A stretch of DNA of 64,000 nucleotides from Chondrinema litorale (GCF_026250525.1 NZ_CP111057.1:98595-162594), one strand, 5' to 3'; shown: positions 27,259 to 37,081, counted from the first letter of the stretch. The notes: generated from the sequence alone by a model not told the origin. Numbers and translations: made by a program.

Positions 27259-28380
27259 TTATATTTTGATATATATTTTTTTCTTGTCGAGCCAATAACC
27301 TGCCAGCCAACAAACCATGGTAAATGCCAAAGCCATTAAAAGTGAACCGATTGGACCTGGTGCAATTGTTTGAAATATTTTTATACTAAACCAACCATAA
27401 GTATCTAAATCTGGTGCTACATAAATCATTCGCATGGTCATGTATAAGATTTCTGAGAGCAGATATAAAAACAGTGGATTCTTACCAAGTATATTGAAAA
27501 AGTTAACCCCAAATTTTATATTCTTAATTTCTACGAGGTAGATAAGGCAAGAAATCATGAGTAAATCGATACCTACTGTATATAGCACAAATGAACTAGT
27601 CCATAGTTTTTTGCCTATCGGGAACATTAAATCCCATGTAACAGCACCTAAAAGTAAAACAGCTCCAGCCATTAGCAACTTGGCAATGGTCTCATAGTTT
27701 TTACCACCTTTTTGAATGTATAAACCTGCCAAATAACCAAACAATACATTTACAATAGATGGCAATGTACTCAATATACCTTCTGGATCAAATGCATCTC
27801 CACCATCGCCATGGTAAAGGTGGCTATCTCCTAGTATGAAATGATCTAGCAAAGTACCTGCATTTCCCATTTTAGTTAGTTCTTCGCCTGGTACTCCAAA
27901 TAGGTAAAGTATAATCCAGTATCCAAAAAGTAAAAATGCAGAAACTATTAATATCATTTTTACCGATAGGTATCTTACAATGATAGCTGCAAAACCATAA
28001 CACAGAGCAATTCTTTGTAACACACCCATTACACGTGTATCGCTAATTGGACTTATACCTATTGAACCATCTTCGCCCACTACAAAGAATGGGAACCAAT
28101 ACATGAGGTATCCGAAAAGGAAAATAAGGAAAGTTCTTTTTAATACTTTTTTTAAGAAATCAGCATCGCTATCAAATTTCTTAATCGAAAAGCTCATTGC
28201 ATTACCTACTGCAAATAGAAAAGAAGGGAAAACCAGATCTGCTAATGTAAACCCAAACCACTGTGCATGCTCTAAGAATGCAAATGGTTCGGCTCCAAGT
28301 CCTGGAGAGTTTACCGTGATCATTAAAAAAATTGTTAGTCCTCTAAAAACATCCAGTGAAAGAAATCTTTGTTTACTCAT
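27259..28380 (-). CDS. NagX-like inner-membrane acyltransferase (heparan-alpha-glucosaminide N-acetyltransferase homologue)
   Basis: The 373-residue polytopic protein has about ten membrane helices. It starts with the family signature RFLSLDVFRGLTIFLMITVN, followed by HAQWFGFTLADLVFPSFLFAVGNAM. A conserved ILSTLPSIVNVLFGYLAG segment lies near 215. Homologues (DUF5009/HGSNAT family) are thought to acetylate sugar amines across the membrane, and bacterial NagX is often near amino-sugar utilisation genes. It lies upstream of the PUL1 sigma factor on the same strand, so it could serve an amino-sugar released by that locus. Substrate is inferred only. Confidence 0.85.
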   Translation of the reverse strand: MSKQRFLSLDVFRGLTIFLMITVNSPGLGAEPFAFLEHAQWFGFTLADLVFPSFLFAVGNAMSFSIKKFDSDADFLKKVLKRTFLIFLFGYLMYWFPFFVVGEDGSIGISPISDTRVMGVLQRIALCYGFAAIIVRYLSVKMILIVSAFLLFGYWIILYLFGVPGEELTKMGNAGTLLDHFILGDSHLYHGDGGDAFDPEGILSTLPSIVNVLFGYLAGLYIQKGGKNYETIAKLLMAGAVLLLGAVTWDLMFPIGKKLWTSSFVLYTVGIDLLMISCLIYLVEIKNIKFGVNFFNILGKNPLFLYLLSEILYMTMRMIYVAPDLDTYGWFSIKIFQTIAPGPIGSLLMALAFTMVCWLAGYWLDKKKIYIKI

Positions 28381-28871
28381 TAGTTTAATTAATTTACTTA
28401 AGTGGCCTTAATAGACCCCATACAATTGATTAGAAGAAACCCAAGATTAAATTAATCTAAAGTATCTGCCGGTAGTAGTTTGTTAACCTATTTGCATACT
28501 TACAGTCAAACTTAGGTAGGCGTCATTTTCAAATATTAAATACGATACCTTAGATTGATACTGAAAGCTCAATTACAAACCTTAGACTAACAAATGAAGC
28601 TGAATATTCTTGAAAACTGTATTTATAGATAGTTAAGTGTTTCCTATACACTAAGCATAGCTTTTTGCTGGTTCATTGGTGGCTGGGATATGCCTGTCCT
28701 TTTAATAAAAAAGGAAATTAATCTATACAGGGATTTTACCCATTATAAAAGCAGGGTGTAAAATGCTTTACCTATCCCCTGCCTTTTATTTGTTTATTCT
28801 GATTATATAATTTGAACTCCAGAAAATTATTCAGCAGTTCTCAAAAATATAATAAAGGAATGAAAAATTAA
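28381..28871. other. 491-base intergenic stretch between NagX-like and phosphatase genes
   Basis: It holds a terminator for the phosphatase gene at 28751-28782. I found no ORF or repeat. A TAAGTTTG box matching the Bacteroidota -7 element sits at 28507-28514 on the minus strand, with a TTTG 15 bases upstream, which is short spacing. Confidence 0.45.
28751..28782 (-). terminator. Terminator after the alkaline-phosphatase-superfamily gene
   Basis: Outer stem GCAGGG / CCCTGC with an inner GTAAA / TTTAC stem. On the minus strand it ends in TTTTAT. It lies about 90 bases past the stop. Confidence 0.65.
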
Positions 28872-29969
28872 TTATTCTTCCATTTTTTTAATTGCAGAGC
28901 TAATTGACTTACCTACTTCTTTTTCGTTGGTATAGTCAAGACCTAATAAAGTTGCTACAGTATTTGCCACCTGATTTTGGTACAACTGACCTTTAGATTT
29001 AACTTCTCCCAAAGCCTCTGAGTCGGGTCCCATTACGGCTATCCATATAGAGCCAGCACCTTTTACTTCTATACCATGATCTTTCCACTTGTCAATAGCA
29101 CCTCTGCCATGATCTGTAGTAATAATAAATGTAGTTTTACCTCTATACTGCTCCTGAGATTGTGTCCAATTCCAAAGCTCTTTTATAAACTGGTCTGTTC
29201 TATGTGCTGAGTACAAGTAAGCATCGTATTTACCTTCGTGGGCAAAATCATCAGTTTCGCCATAAGAGATGAACAACATTTTTGGTTGATGCTTCTGTAG
29301 ATATTCCAAAGCATAATTGTGGGTAAAAGCATCTAACCTTACAGACGACCAAGGGCTCGGCACTTCCGCTTGTAATTTGTTTAATAGTTTTTCAGTATCT
29401 GTTAAATCATTACCAGTGGCAGATTCAAAACCTGCATTTACAGGAATACCACTTCTCTCTTCATTTATAATGTATGGAAAAACATCCCACGAACCAAAAG
29501 CGGCAACTTCTCCTTTATACGCTTCCTGATTATTAATAAACTCTAAAACTGTTTTGTTTGGGTTTTCAATTTTATCGTTGCTGTGTATGCGATCATCATC
29601 AGAAAACCCAGAAAGTATTTCGTTATAGCCCGGATACGAAAACCACTGTTTGTTCTTAATATTTACAAAGTTTTTATACTTACGATTACCATAAATCTGA
29701 CCTTCTTTAGCTATTGTATTCCAGAAGAAAGGCATCAAAATTTCTCTTCTTTCTAGTGCATCATCTTTCCAGAAAGTTGATTTTAAGGATTCAATATCCT
29801 CAACATATTTTTTATTTTCAATCAATTCAGGATCAGCACCGGTAAATAATTCTTCCCAACGAAAGCCATCAAAAGTAATCAGTATTACATTTTCTGTAGT
29901 AAGGTCGCTTTGTGCAAATGCAACAAATGATATCAGGAAGAATAACCCTGTAAGTTTCAGTTTTTTCAT
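28872..29969 (-). CDS. Alkaline-phosphatase-superfamily phosphodiesterase, secreted
   Basis: The 365-residue protein has a signal peptide (ends near AFAQ, residue 20). Metal ligands of the alkaline phosphatase superfamily are visible: D34 in ILITFDGFRWEEL, a likely nucleophile Ser in WFSYPGYNEILSG (about 110), ISYGETDDFAHEG (metal Asp and His), and ITTDHGRG. The last residues form a normal C-terminal helix. Related enzymes hydrolyse nucleotide pyrophosphates, phosphodiesters or phosphomonoesters, and some sulfatases share the fold. No Cys/Ser sulfatase signature is present. It diverges from the PHP lipoprotein gene (171 bases between them) and lies near PUL1. Confidence 0.85.
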   Translation of the reverse strand: MKKLKLTGLFFLISFVAFAQSDLTTENVILITFDGFRWEELFTGADPELIENKKYVEDIESLKSTFWKDDALERREILMPFFWNTIAKEGQIYGNRKYKNFVNIKNKQWFSYPGYNEILSGFSDDDRIHSNDKIENPNKTVLEFINNQEAYKGEVAAFGSWDVFPYIINEERSGIPVNAGFESATGNDLTDTEKLLNKLQAEVPSPWSSVRLDAFTHNYALEYLQKHQPKMLFISYGETDDFAHEGKYDAYLYSAHRTDQFIKELWNWTQSQEQYRGKTTFIITTDHGRGAIDKWKDHGIEVKGAGSIWIAVMGPDSEALGEVKSKGQLYQNQVANTVATLLGLDYTNEKEVGKSISSAIKKMEE

Positions 29970-30140
29970 GAGTAAAAGATGTGTATCTATTAAAAAATTG
30001 CTTTAAGGTATGCGTAAAGCTGTAATTCTTCAATTACTTTATCTAAATTAAGTATATGTTAAACTTAATTTAGTCTTTGCTTCACATAGTTAAACATTGC
30101 ACAGATTATATTTACACAAGTTCATCACATCCAAACCATT

Positions 30141-31352
30141 ATGTTTTTTAGATACTTTTTTTACTTACTCTCAATTATTTTTATTGCCTCTTGCTCGTCT
30201 CCAAAACAAGAACCTACCAGCGAAAAAAAATGGTACAAAGGTAATTTGCACACACACTCTTTTTGGAGCGATGGAGATGATTATCCTGAAATGATAATGG
30301 ATTGGTACAAGACACACGACTATGATTTTATAGTGCTGTCTGAACATAACATTATTGCTAAAGGAGAAAAATGGAAGTTGATCCCAAAAGCAAGAATGTA
30401 TCAAGATGCTTTTCAGAAGTATTTAGAGAAGTATGGTGAAGATTGGGTACAGTATAAAAATGATACTTCTGGGAGCATGTTGGTTAAACTAAAAACATTA
30501 GAAGAATACCGCCCACTATTCGAAGAGAAAGATAAATTCCTCATTATTCAATCTGAAGAAGTTTCTGATGGTTACGATGGAAAACCAATCCATATGAATG
30601 TAACCAACATTCAAGAGTTAATTGAACCACAACATGGTAATTCAGTCTCTGAGGTGTTACAAAATAATCTCGATGCAGTAAAAGCCCAAAGAGACAGCAC
30701 CGGTATACCTATGTTTTTGCATATTAATCACCCTAATTTTATTTGGGCAATTACTCCAGAAGATATTATGAAATTAAATGGAGAAAGATTTTTTGAAGTA
30801 TATAACGGGCACCCTGCTGTACATAATTATGGAGACTCATTAAGACCAAGTATGGAAACCCTTTGGGATATGGTTCAGGTTTCTTATTTAAACAGTAACA
30901 AACCGCTACTATATGGTTTGGCAGTTGACGATGCACACAGTTATTTGGTAATGAATAGTGAGCAAAGTAATGCTGGTAGAGGTTGGGTAATGGTACAGGC
31001 TGAAGACCTTTCGCCAAAATCGATAGTAACAGCTATGGAGAATGGAGATTTTTATTCTACTACAGGTGTAACATTAGAATCACTATCTTTTGATGGCAAT
31101 ACATTAGACATTAAAGTGAAACCAGAAGAAGGCGTAAAGTATTCAATACAATTTTGGGGGCATAGAAATTCTGAAGCAGAAAACAGTATAGGAACTTTAT
31201 TTAATGAAGTTGAAGGCTCAGAAGCTTCATACACTTTGCAAGACGGAGATTTGTTTGTGAGAGCAAAGATTATATCTGACAAATTAAAAGAAAATCCTTA
31301 CCAGACAGGAGATACAGAAACTGCTTGGACGCAGCCTGTAGTGAAGAAATAA
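30141..31352 (+). CDS. PHP-domain phosphoesterase lipoprotein
   Basis: The 403-residue lipoprotein (lipobox FIASC, Cys at about residue 16) holds a PHP metal-dependent hydrolase domain at about 30-290, with the key ligands KGNLHTHSFWSDGDD (H37, H39, D44), IVLSEHN, IQSEEVSDG, FLHINHPN and VDDAHSY. The C-terminal 100 residues look like a beta-sandwich. PHP enzymes hydrolyse phosphomonoesters or phosphodiesters; this secreted subgroup has unknown substrate. It is the only plus-strand gene near PUL1 and is divergent from the alkaline-phosphatase-type gene, suggesting shared control. A 34-residue overlap ORF at 30097 is in another frame and is discarded. Confidence 0.85.
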   Translation: MFFRYFFYLLSIIFIASCSSPKQEPTSEKKWYKGNLHTHSFWSDGDDYPEMIMDWYKTHDYDFIVLSEHNIIAKGEKWKLIPKARMYQDAFQKYLEKYGEDWVQYKNDTSGSMLVKLKTLEEYRPLFEEKDKFLIIQSEEVSDGYDGKPIHMNVTNIQELIEPQHGNSVSEVLQNNLDAVKAQRDSTGIPMFLHINHPNFIWAITPEDIMKLNGERFFEVYNGHPAVHNYGDSLRPSMETLWDMVQVSYLNSNKPLLYGLAVDDAHSYLVMNSEQSNAGRGWVMVQAEDLSPKSIVTAMENGDFYSTTGVTLESLSFDGNTLDIKVKPEEGVKYSIQFWGHRNSEAENSIGTLFNEVEGSEASYTLQDGDLFVRAKIISDKLKENPYQTGDTETAWTQPVVKK

Positions 31353-31361
31353 AATATAACT

Positions 31362-34300
31362 TTAGACAAGAACATCTTTTGAAGCATGCGCCTTTTTAAG
31401 GAATACTTTAAAAGTTGTTCCCTTGTCTAATTCGCTTTCTACCTTAATTGTACCGCCCATTGCCTCAATCTGGTTTCGGGTAATAAAGAGTCCAACTCCT
31501 CTGGCATCCTCATTCCCATGGAAGGTTTTATATAAACCGAATAGCTTTTCGCCATGAGCTTTTAAGTCGATGCCCAAGCCATTATCCTCAAAGCAAAGCA
31601 TTATATAATCTTTTTGCTCTATTGCAGTAATTTTTATTTCTAGTTCTCTCTTGGTAGAGCGGTATTTAATTGAATTTGTTAGGAAGTTTAGTACCACACT
31701 TTCTATATAAGCCGGTATGCCCATTACTTTTAAATCGGGCTCTACATAACTCCTGATAGAACATGTGTTTTGCATCACCAACCCTTTCACATTTACTATT
31801 GCATTATCTACATATTCAGACAGATGGATAGTTTTTAATTTGTCTGCGGTTCTAGTATTGATGGCAACAACTTCTGTTAAGTGGTCTATAGTTTCTTTTA
31901 GATTGCCAGAGCCTTTCATTATCAGTGGGAAAAACTCATTTTCAGCTATACGAGGCTGCTGATTTCTAAGCATATCTAAAAGCACATATAAATTACGAGA
32001 ATGCGATCTCAAATTATGCGAAACAATATGGGCAAAGTTAATTAACCTATCATTCTGGTCTTTGGTAACTTCGTGAAGGCTTTTAATCTCTGCTTCAGCT
32101 TCTTTTACTTTAGTTAAATCTGTTATAATAGCTAAGGTACCCAGCAACTCGCTGTCTTTATTATAAATTGGTGAGTGGGTCATTATACCCGGAAATCTGC
32201 TACCATCTTTTCTTATGAAATTCCATTCTTCATAATGTAATGGATAATCCTTTATATGTTCTAATACTATATTAAAGTTATCGATATCTAGTGTATCATC
32301 TCGTCTTATTTTAAGCACATTTTTTACTACTTCATCACGAGGTAAAAATTCTTTAATATGCGCTCGATCAACAAGTTCTGTTGAGTTGAAACCAAGCAGA
32401 TTTTCGGCACCTTTATTAAAAAGAGTAATATTACCCTCTAAATCTGTTTCTATAATACCAACATGTACACTGGCATTTAATATATTTTTAAGTCTACTAT
32501 TTAAATCTGCCAAATCGTTTCTGGCTTTTACCATTTCTTGAATTGGTCTACCTTCTGCAATAATGGAGATCACGTTACCTTCATCATCAAAAACAGAATT
32601 TAAGCTAAAGTCAACGGTTACTTTATTACCATATCTATCGTTATTGATGGTTTCAAATCTCACAAACTCTCCTTCAGCTGCTCTTTTTATACCTTCTTTC
32701 AGTTTTCTCTGATCTTCTTCTTGCCCTTCCCACCATTTAGTTTTCCAAATTTCTACGCCAATAACCTCTTCCTCTTTTAAGTCTGCAAAATTTAGAGCTT
32801 GTCGATTCGCTTCGAGTATTACACCATCTAAATCTAAAAAACCCATAAGCTGATAAGTATTATCAAAGATTTCTTTAAACCTACGCTCGCTTTTTTCTTT
32901 ATCTCTAATAGCCTCTTTTTCTTGGGTTATATTAGTAATTTGAGCCACAAAATGTATCGGCTCTTTATTCTCATTTCTTACAACAGAAACAGATAGCATA
33001 ACCCATACTTCTTTGCCAGATTTATGTAAATACCTTTTCTCTATTTGGTAGTAATCTTTATCACCATACAATAGCTTATCTACCAACTTTACATCTCTTT
33101 TTAAATCTTCTGGATGGGTAATATCTTTAAATGATTTGGTTAATAACTCTTCTTCGGTATAACCAAGCATCTGTGTAAAGCTTTTATTCACTTTCTGGAA
33201 TTTACCGTCTATAAATGTGATTGCCATGCCATTACCAGCATTTTCAAATGCTCCTCTAAACCTTTCTTCTTGGAATTGAAGGTTTCGAATCAGCTTATTT
33301 TTTCTGTCAATATCAATTAAAATTCCATAAACACTCTCGCATCTTCCATTCACTATTACAGGAAACCCCACCTTTCTTACCCATCTCACATTTTTATTAT
33401 TAGTAATAATCTCAATTTCTATATCAAAGCTTTCGCCTTTTTCTATCGCATTGTTTAAAGCATTTGATAATATGAGGCGACTGTATCCTTCTTTGTAATG
33501 CATGAGCCCGTCTGAATATTCTCTCTCATAGTTTTCGTCTGCTTCAAAAATATTTCGTGTCTCTTTATTCCAATGGAGTTTTTCGTTCACAAAATCTATC
33601 TCCCAAGTTCCAATCTGTGCTATCTCAAAACTCTTGTCTAGCAAGATTTTCACTCTTTTTAAATCGCCTTCTTTTTGTTTAGACTCAGTAATATCTTTAT
33701 AATAGCCAGACATCCATTGTGGTGTACCCTCTGTGTTGCGTCTTGTTATTTTACCATTTCCTTCTATCCATATCCAATTACCACTTTTGTGTTTCATCCT
33801 GAATTCAACACTATAAGAAGGTATTTTCCCACTTATATAATCTTGCATACAGGTAACAGTCTTTTTAAAATCGTCTGGGTGGGTTAACTTTTGCCAAGTA
33901 TCCATATTTAATGGAGCTATCTCTTCATATTCATAGCCTAATGAAGCTACCCATTCATTACTATAATAAGCATTGCCATCTATCAGATTCATTTCGTAGG
34001 TTCCAATATACGAATCTTGAAGGATGAGCTGCTGATCAATTACCAGATGAAAAGAACCTAACATTCTACTGCCATCTTGTTTATTGTTTTGCAGTACATT
34101 ACCAGATGCCTTTATCCATATTATTCTGCCATCTTTATGCTGAAAAGGTATACTTTTATTATAGTGTGCTTGTGGGCTATCAAGAAAAAATTTAGCATAA
34201 TCGAGATCACATTCATATTCTTCTTTAGAAAGAATATCTTTCCATGTTAGTTCTTTTTCCTCAACCTCTATTAACTCATACCCCAATACTTTCCAAAAAG

Positions 34301-34436
34301 CAGCACTTAACCACTTGCTCGAAGGATTTTTTAAATCCCAATACCAGAATCCGTTAGTTAGTGTTTCTGTTAGTGTTTTAAAAAAAGAATCACCCGTCTG
34401 AATCCTATCATATATTTCTTTTTCTAGGTATTTCAT
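31362..34436 (-). CDS. Multi-PAS sensor histidine kinase, soluble
   Basis: The 1024-residue protein has no clear membrane helix. About six PAS/PAC units can be read in series: near residues 10-130, 135-255, 265-380, 390-510, 520-640 and 645-790. The kinase core follows: phosphoacceptor His about 804 in FAHIVSHNLRSHSRN, then N-box, and G-box motifs EDNGLGIDLKAHG and GVGLFITRNQIEAMGG. No receiver domain is attached and no regulator gene is adjacent. The gene is convergent with the PHP gene, with stops only 10 bases apart. Ligands are unknown. Confidence 0.88.
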   Translation of the reverse strand: MKYLEKEIYDRIQTGDSFFKTLTETLTNGFWYWDLKNPSSKWLSAAFWKVLGYELIEVEEKELTWKDILSKEEYECDLDYAKFFLDSPQAHYNKSIPFQHKDGRIIWIKASGNVLQNNKQDGSRMLGSFHLVIDQQLILQDSYIGTYEMNLIDGNAYYSNEWVASLGYEYEEIAPLNMDTWQKLTHPDDFKKTVTCMQDYISGKIPSYSVEFRMKHKSGNWIWIEGNGKITRRNTEGTPQWMSGYYKDITESKQKEGDLKRVKILLDKSFEIAQIGTWEIDFVNEKLHWNKETRNIFEADENYEREYSDGLMHYKEGYSRLILSNALNNAIEKGESFDIEIEIITNNKNVRWVRKVGFPVIVNGRCESVYGILIDIDRKNKLIRNLQFQEERFRGAFENAGNGMAITFIDGKFQKVNKSFTQMLGYTEEELLTKSFKDITHPEDLKRDVKLVDKLLYGDKDYYQIEKRYLHKSGKEVWVMLSVSVVRNENKEPIHFVAQITNITQEKEAIRDKEKSERRFKEIFDNTYQLMGFLDLDGVILEANRQALNFADLKEEEVIGVEIWKTKWWEGQEEDQRKLKEGIKRAAEGEFVRFETINNDRYGNKVTVDFSLNSVFDDEGNVISIIAEGRPIQEMVKARNDLADLNSRLKNILNASVHVGIIETDLEGNITLFNKGAENLLGFNSTELVDRAHIKEFLPRDEVVKNVLKIRRDDTLDIDNFNIVLEHIKDYPLHYEEWNFIRKDGSRFPGIMTHSPIYNKDSELLGTLAIITDLTKVKEAEAEIKSLHEVTKDQNDRLINFAHIVSHNLRSHSRNLYVLLDMLRNQQPRIAENEFFPLIMKGSGNLKETIDHLTEVVAINTRTADKLKTIHLSEYVDNAIVNVKGLVMQNTCSIRSYVEPDLKVMGIPAYIESVVLNFLTNSIKYRSTKRELEIKITAIEQKDYIMLCFEDNGLGIDLKAHGEKLFGLYKTFHGNEDARGVGLFITRNQIEAMGGTIKVESELDKGTTFKVFLKKAHASKDVLV

Positions 34437-34915
34437 TTTTGAACAATTTGTTATGCCTTTGAAAAAGCAACTCTTTTAGCGTTAATTAATAAACTATAAT
34501 AGCTTATAGCTATAACTTTTTGTTTAATGCTCGAACGCACACATTAGCAAGTAAATTTCTACTATAACATGGGGGAATATTTTTATTAATTTGAGAAAAA
34601 TATCGGAAAAATCCTAGAGATTTCCGCTCTGATATGCACTAAAAGGTTTACGTTTTTGTATTGTTAGACAAACATTACATATTATACAAATTAACACTTT
34701 TGAGGATAATCTTTGTTTTTTAAACAAAAAGCAAAGATTTAAAAAATAAGAAGATATATTATTCTCATAATACTTATAAAAAGTACTTATGTTAATAATC
34801 TTAGCTTAAGTAAATAAAAATTATACCAAGTTGGAATAATGCTTAAGATATGTTTAATACTCTTAAAACTCCTTTAAACAATTATTGGGCTGAGGATGAG
34901 TTTAGTACTATCTAA
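34437..34915. other. 479-base intergenic stretch between lgt and the histidine kinase
   Basis: Strongly AT-rich. I see no ORF of plausible coding quality, no repeat and no strong hairpin, apart from small palindromes such as around 34497-34510 (AGCTTATAGCT). It contains the unseen promoter of the kinase. Confidence 0.5.
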
Positions 34916-35755
34916 TTATGGAATTAATACATTTTTTTTAGATAGCCTGATGCTTAATATTAAGGATGCTAATCCTATTAAAATAAAAGGTACACTAAGC
35001 AATTGACCCATATTTAAAGGAAGGTATTTTTCGAAAGGTACTTGATCAACCTTGAAGAACTCAATAAAGAATCGCTGGGCAAAAATAAGTAGTATTCCCA
35101 ACCCAAATAAGAAACCATTGTTCTTGTAGAATTTTCGAGAATACCAGACTGTAAACAACAAGATAAAGGTAAATAGGTAGAATATAGATTCGTATAGTTG
35201 CGCAGGATGTCTGGGAAGCATATCAATTTTAGTAAAAATAAATGCCCATTTTACATTAGTTTCGATTCCAATTATTTCTGAATTCATAAGATTACCAAAT
35301 CTTATAAAGCAACCTAATAAAGCTCCTGCAATAATTAACCTGTCTAAAAGCCAAAGATAACTTCTTTTGTATTTATGAGTGAACAACAATAAAGCTAAAA
35401 AAGCCCCTATTATTCCTCCATGACTTGCTAAACCACTTATACCAGTAAATTCAAATTCGGGCGAGAATCGAAAAGGCAATAATTCAATTGGATGTTGCCA
35501 GTAATAAGAAAAATCATAGAAAAAGATATGCCCTAGACGAGCGCCTAAAATTGCTCCAATTGCCAAATAAACCAATAGTTGATCTGTTTCTTTCACATAT
35601 TGTTGCTCTTTGCGATAGATGTATGTCATTACTTTAAAAGCAGCAAACATCCCCAAAGACCACATTAAACCATACCAACGCAAAATATCAATCGATGGAA
35701 AAATTCGGGGGTCAACATTCCAAATAATGTAGGAAATTAAAGAAAGGTCATTCAT
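34916..35755 (-). CDS. lgt: Prolipoprotein diacylglyceryl transferase
   Basis: The polytopic inner-membrane enzyme (about 279 residues from the start at 35755) transfers diacylglycerol from phosphatidylglycerol to the lipobox cysteine of prolipoproteins. Lgt signatures are present: LRWYGLMWSLGMFAAF near the N-terminus, GLASHGGIIGAFLAL, the diagnostic GCFIRFGNLMNSEIIG, and RHPAQLYES. It lies in an operon below an ECF sigma gene and a 62-residue membrane protein, with overlapping ends. Because lgt is normally a housekeeping gene, this copy on an apparent secondary replicon is probably an extra or special-purpose enzyme. A start 15 bases upstream (35770) is also possible. Confidence 0.9.
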   Translation of the reverse strand: MNDLSLISYIIWNVDPRIFPSIDILRWYGLMWSLGMFAAFKVMTYIYRKEQQYVKETDQLLVYLAIGAILGARLGHIFFYDFSYYWQHPIELLPFRFSPEFEFTGISGLASHGGIIGAFLALLLFTHKYKRSYLWLLDRLIIAGALLGCFIRFGNLMNSEIIGIETNVKWAFIFTKIDMLPRHPAQLYESIFYLFTFILLFTVWYSRKFYKNNGFLFGLGILLIFAQRFFIEFFKVDQVPFEKYLPLNMGQLLSVPFILIGLASLILSIRLSKKNVLIP

Positions 35756-35940
35756 CCTCCTTGGCAGCAAAGCATGATTACAAAAAGCAAAACAGTATTT
35801 GCTAGTATCTTGTATGTGCTGAAACTGGGTGAGGTTTCAGGTTCATCCAACATAGCGAAGATTTGCTCTCCATTTATGTGATGTTGTGTATTTTGCAGCT
35901 TCAACATTTCCCAAGCAGATTTTAAATGATCAGGCTCCAT
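35752..35940 (-). CDS. Small membrane protein, probable short anti-sigma partner
   Basis: The 62-residue protein has a cytoplasmic N-terminal helix (DHLKSAWEMLKLQN) like those of Bacteroidota ECF-associated proteins, and one membrane helix at about 43-58 (YKILANTVLLFVIMLC). It overlaps the upstream sigma gene by 11 bases and the downstream lgt start by 4 bases, so translation is coupled. It lacks the periplasmic part of a normal anti-sigma factor and may be a minimal or truncated version. Confidence 0.7.
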   Translation of the reverse strand: MEPDHLKSAWEMLKLQNTQHHINGEQIFAMLDEPETSPSFSTYKILANTVLLFVIMLCCQGG

Positions 35941-36439
35941 AACTTATCATTTTAAATTTTTCTTTCAACACTGTTTTAATTCGATTGAGGCGGGTACTTA
36001 CATTGGTAGTAGTAATACCAAGCATCTCTGCCATTTCTTTATTTTTATATCCTTCTAAAAAAAGAATAATAATCGCCTTGTCTGTATCCTTTAATGTGGC
36101 TATTAGCTGATTTAACAATTGCAGGTTATCGTCAAAAGAGAAGGAGACTTGCTGATTTATAAATTCATTATTAGTTATCAGCTCCATTGGTTCACTTTTG
36201 CCCTGCCTGTTTTCTTTTCTCTTTTTGGAAAGAATGGTATTTAAACTCACTTTGTAAATCCAGGTACTTACTTTTGATTCTGCTCTAAAAGATGGAAAGG
36301 CTTTCCAGAGCTGTAGAATAATATCCTGCCGGGTATCGTGTAGGTCTTCCGTATTGTTATAATAGATAGCACAGAGGTTATTAATTATCCCCTGATGCTC
36401 CTCTATTAATCTAACAAAATGTTTTTTGCAGGTTTTCAT
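35930..36439 (-). CDS. ECF RNA polymerase sigma factor in the lgt operon
   Basis: The 169-residue protein has sigma region 2 (NLCAIYYNNTEDLHDTRQDIILQLWKAFP, about 20-50; SKVSTWIYKVSLNTI) and region 4 (LKDTDKAIIILFLEGYKNKEMAEMLGITTTNVSTRLNRIK, about 115-155). It is a compact ECF factor. The next gene encodes a 62-residue membrane protein that probably controls it, followed by lgt. Thus it may respond to envelope state. Confidence 0.9.
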   Translation of the reverse strand: MKTCKKHFVRLIEEHQGIINNLCAIYYNNTEDLHDTRQDIILQLWKAFPSFRAESKVSTWIYKVSLNTILSKKRKENRQGKSEPMELITNNEFINQQVSFSFDDNLQLLNQLIATLKDTDKAIIILFLEGYKNKEMAEMLGITTTNVSTRLNRIKTVLKEKFKMISYGA

Positions 36440-36520
36440 TTGCTACTTATGCTCTTTATTAAGATTAGTAGCTAAAAAATTAAATTCGTCACAAGCGGTA
36501 TAAATTTTTTTTAAGAAAAT

Positions 36521-37048
36521 TTATTCGGGTTTTCTCAAACCGAAATCGTAACGCTCATCCACCATTCTTTTTAAAATTCCCAATTGGCCACAATGCCACA
36601 TATTATGTTGCACATTCCAAGACAATGCTTCAAACTTAGTTTTAGCAACTGGATGTGGCACTTTGGTAGGTTCCAAAGGTTTACTCATATCTTCTAGACT
36701 TAAAGTATCATATACATCTAGTATCTTATTTTGAATAATTCTTAGATGTTTTTTTAAATCTTCTGGTTTAAATTTTCCTACTGCATTAACAGGCGGTTCA
36801 TTAAATGAAAAACTATTCGAGTAATCTCTAAGTGGCATTTGCTGAACCATATCCATCGGAAAGCCTTGGATACAAAACACTCCATGATATGCTTCGCTCA
36901 TAATTAAATGACCAACTTGCCAGAGCACATTTGTATCTAAATTTTCAGGTGTAACTCCCCATTTATCTTCTGGAATGGAATAAATCAATTCATCCATCCA
37001 GTGATGTGTACTTTTTGTCTGTGCCAAAAGAACTTCTATTTCATTCAT
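36521..37048 (-). CDS. DinB-like (DinB_2) four-helix bundle protein
   Basis: The 175-residue cytoplasmic protein has the DinB/YfiT-type metal-binding histidines: H47 in VLWQVGHLIMSEAYHG, and the C-terminal HNMWHCGQLGILKR. Members are often thiol-dependent transferases or of unknown function. It stands between sigma and peptidase genes as its own unit. The name does not imply an SOS role. Confidence 0.82.
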   Translation of the reverse strand: MNEIEVLLAQTKSTHHWMDELIYSIPEDKWGVTPENLDTNVLWQVGHLIMSEAYHGVFCIQGFPMDMVQQMPLRDYSNSFSFNEPPVNAVGKFKPEDLKKHLRIIQNKILDVYDTLSLEDMSKPLEPTKVPHPVAKTKFEALSWNVQHNMWHCGQLGILKRMVDERYDFGLRKPE

Positions 37049-37081
37049 AATTTGAGTAACTAGGTTTACGATCAGTTAATA

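Noticed and set aside
34437..34915. Small palindromes in an AT-rich gap
   Set aside because: Too short and AT-rich to distinguish from chance.
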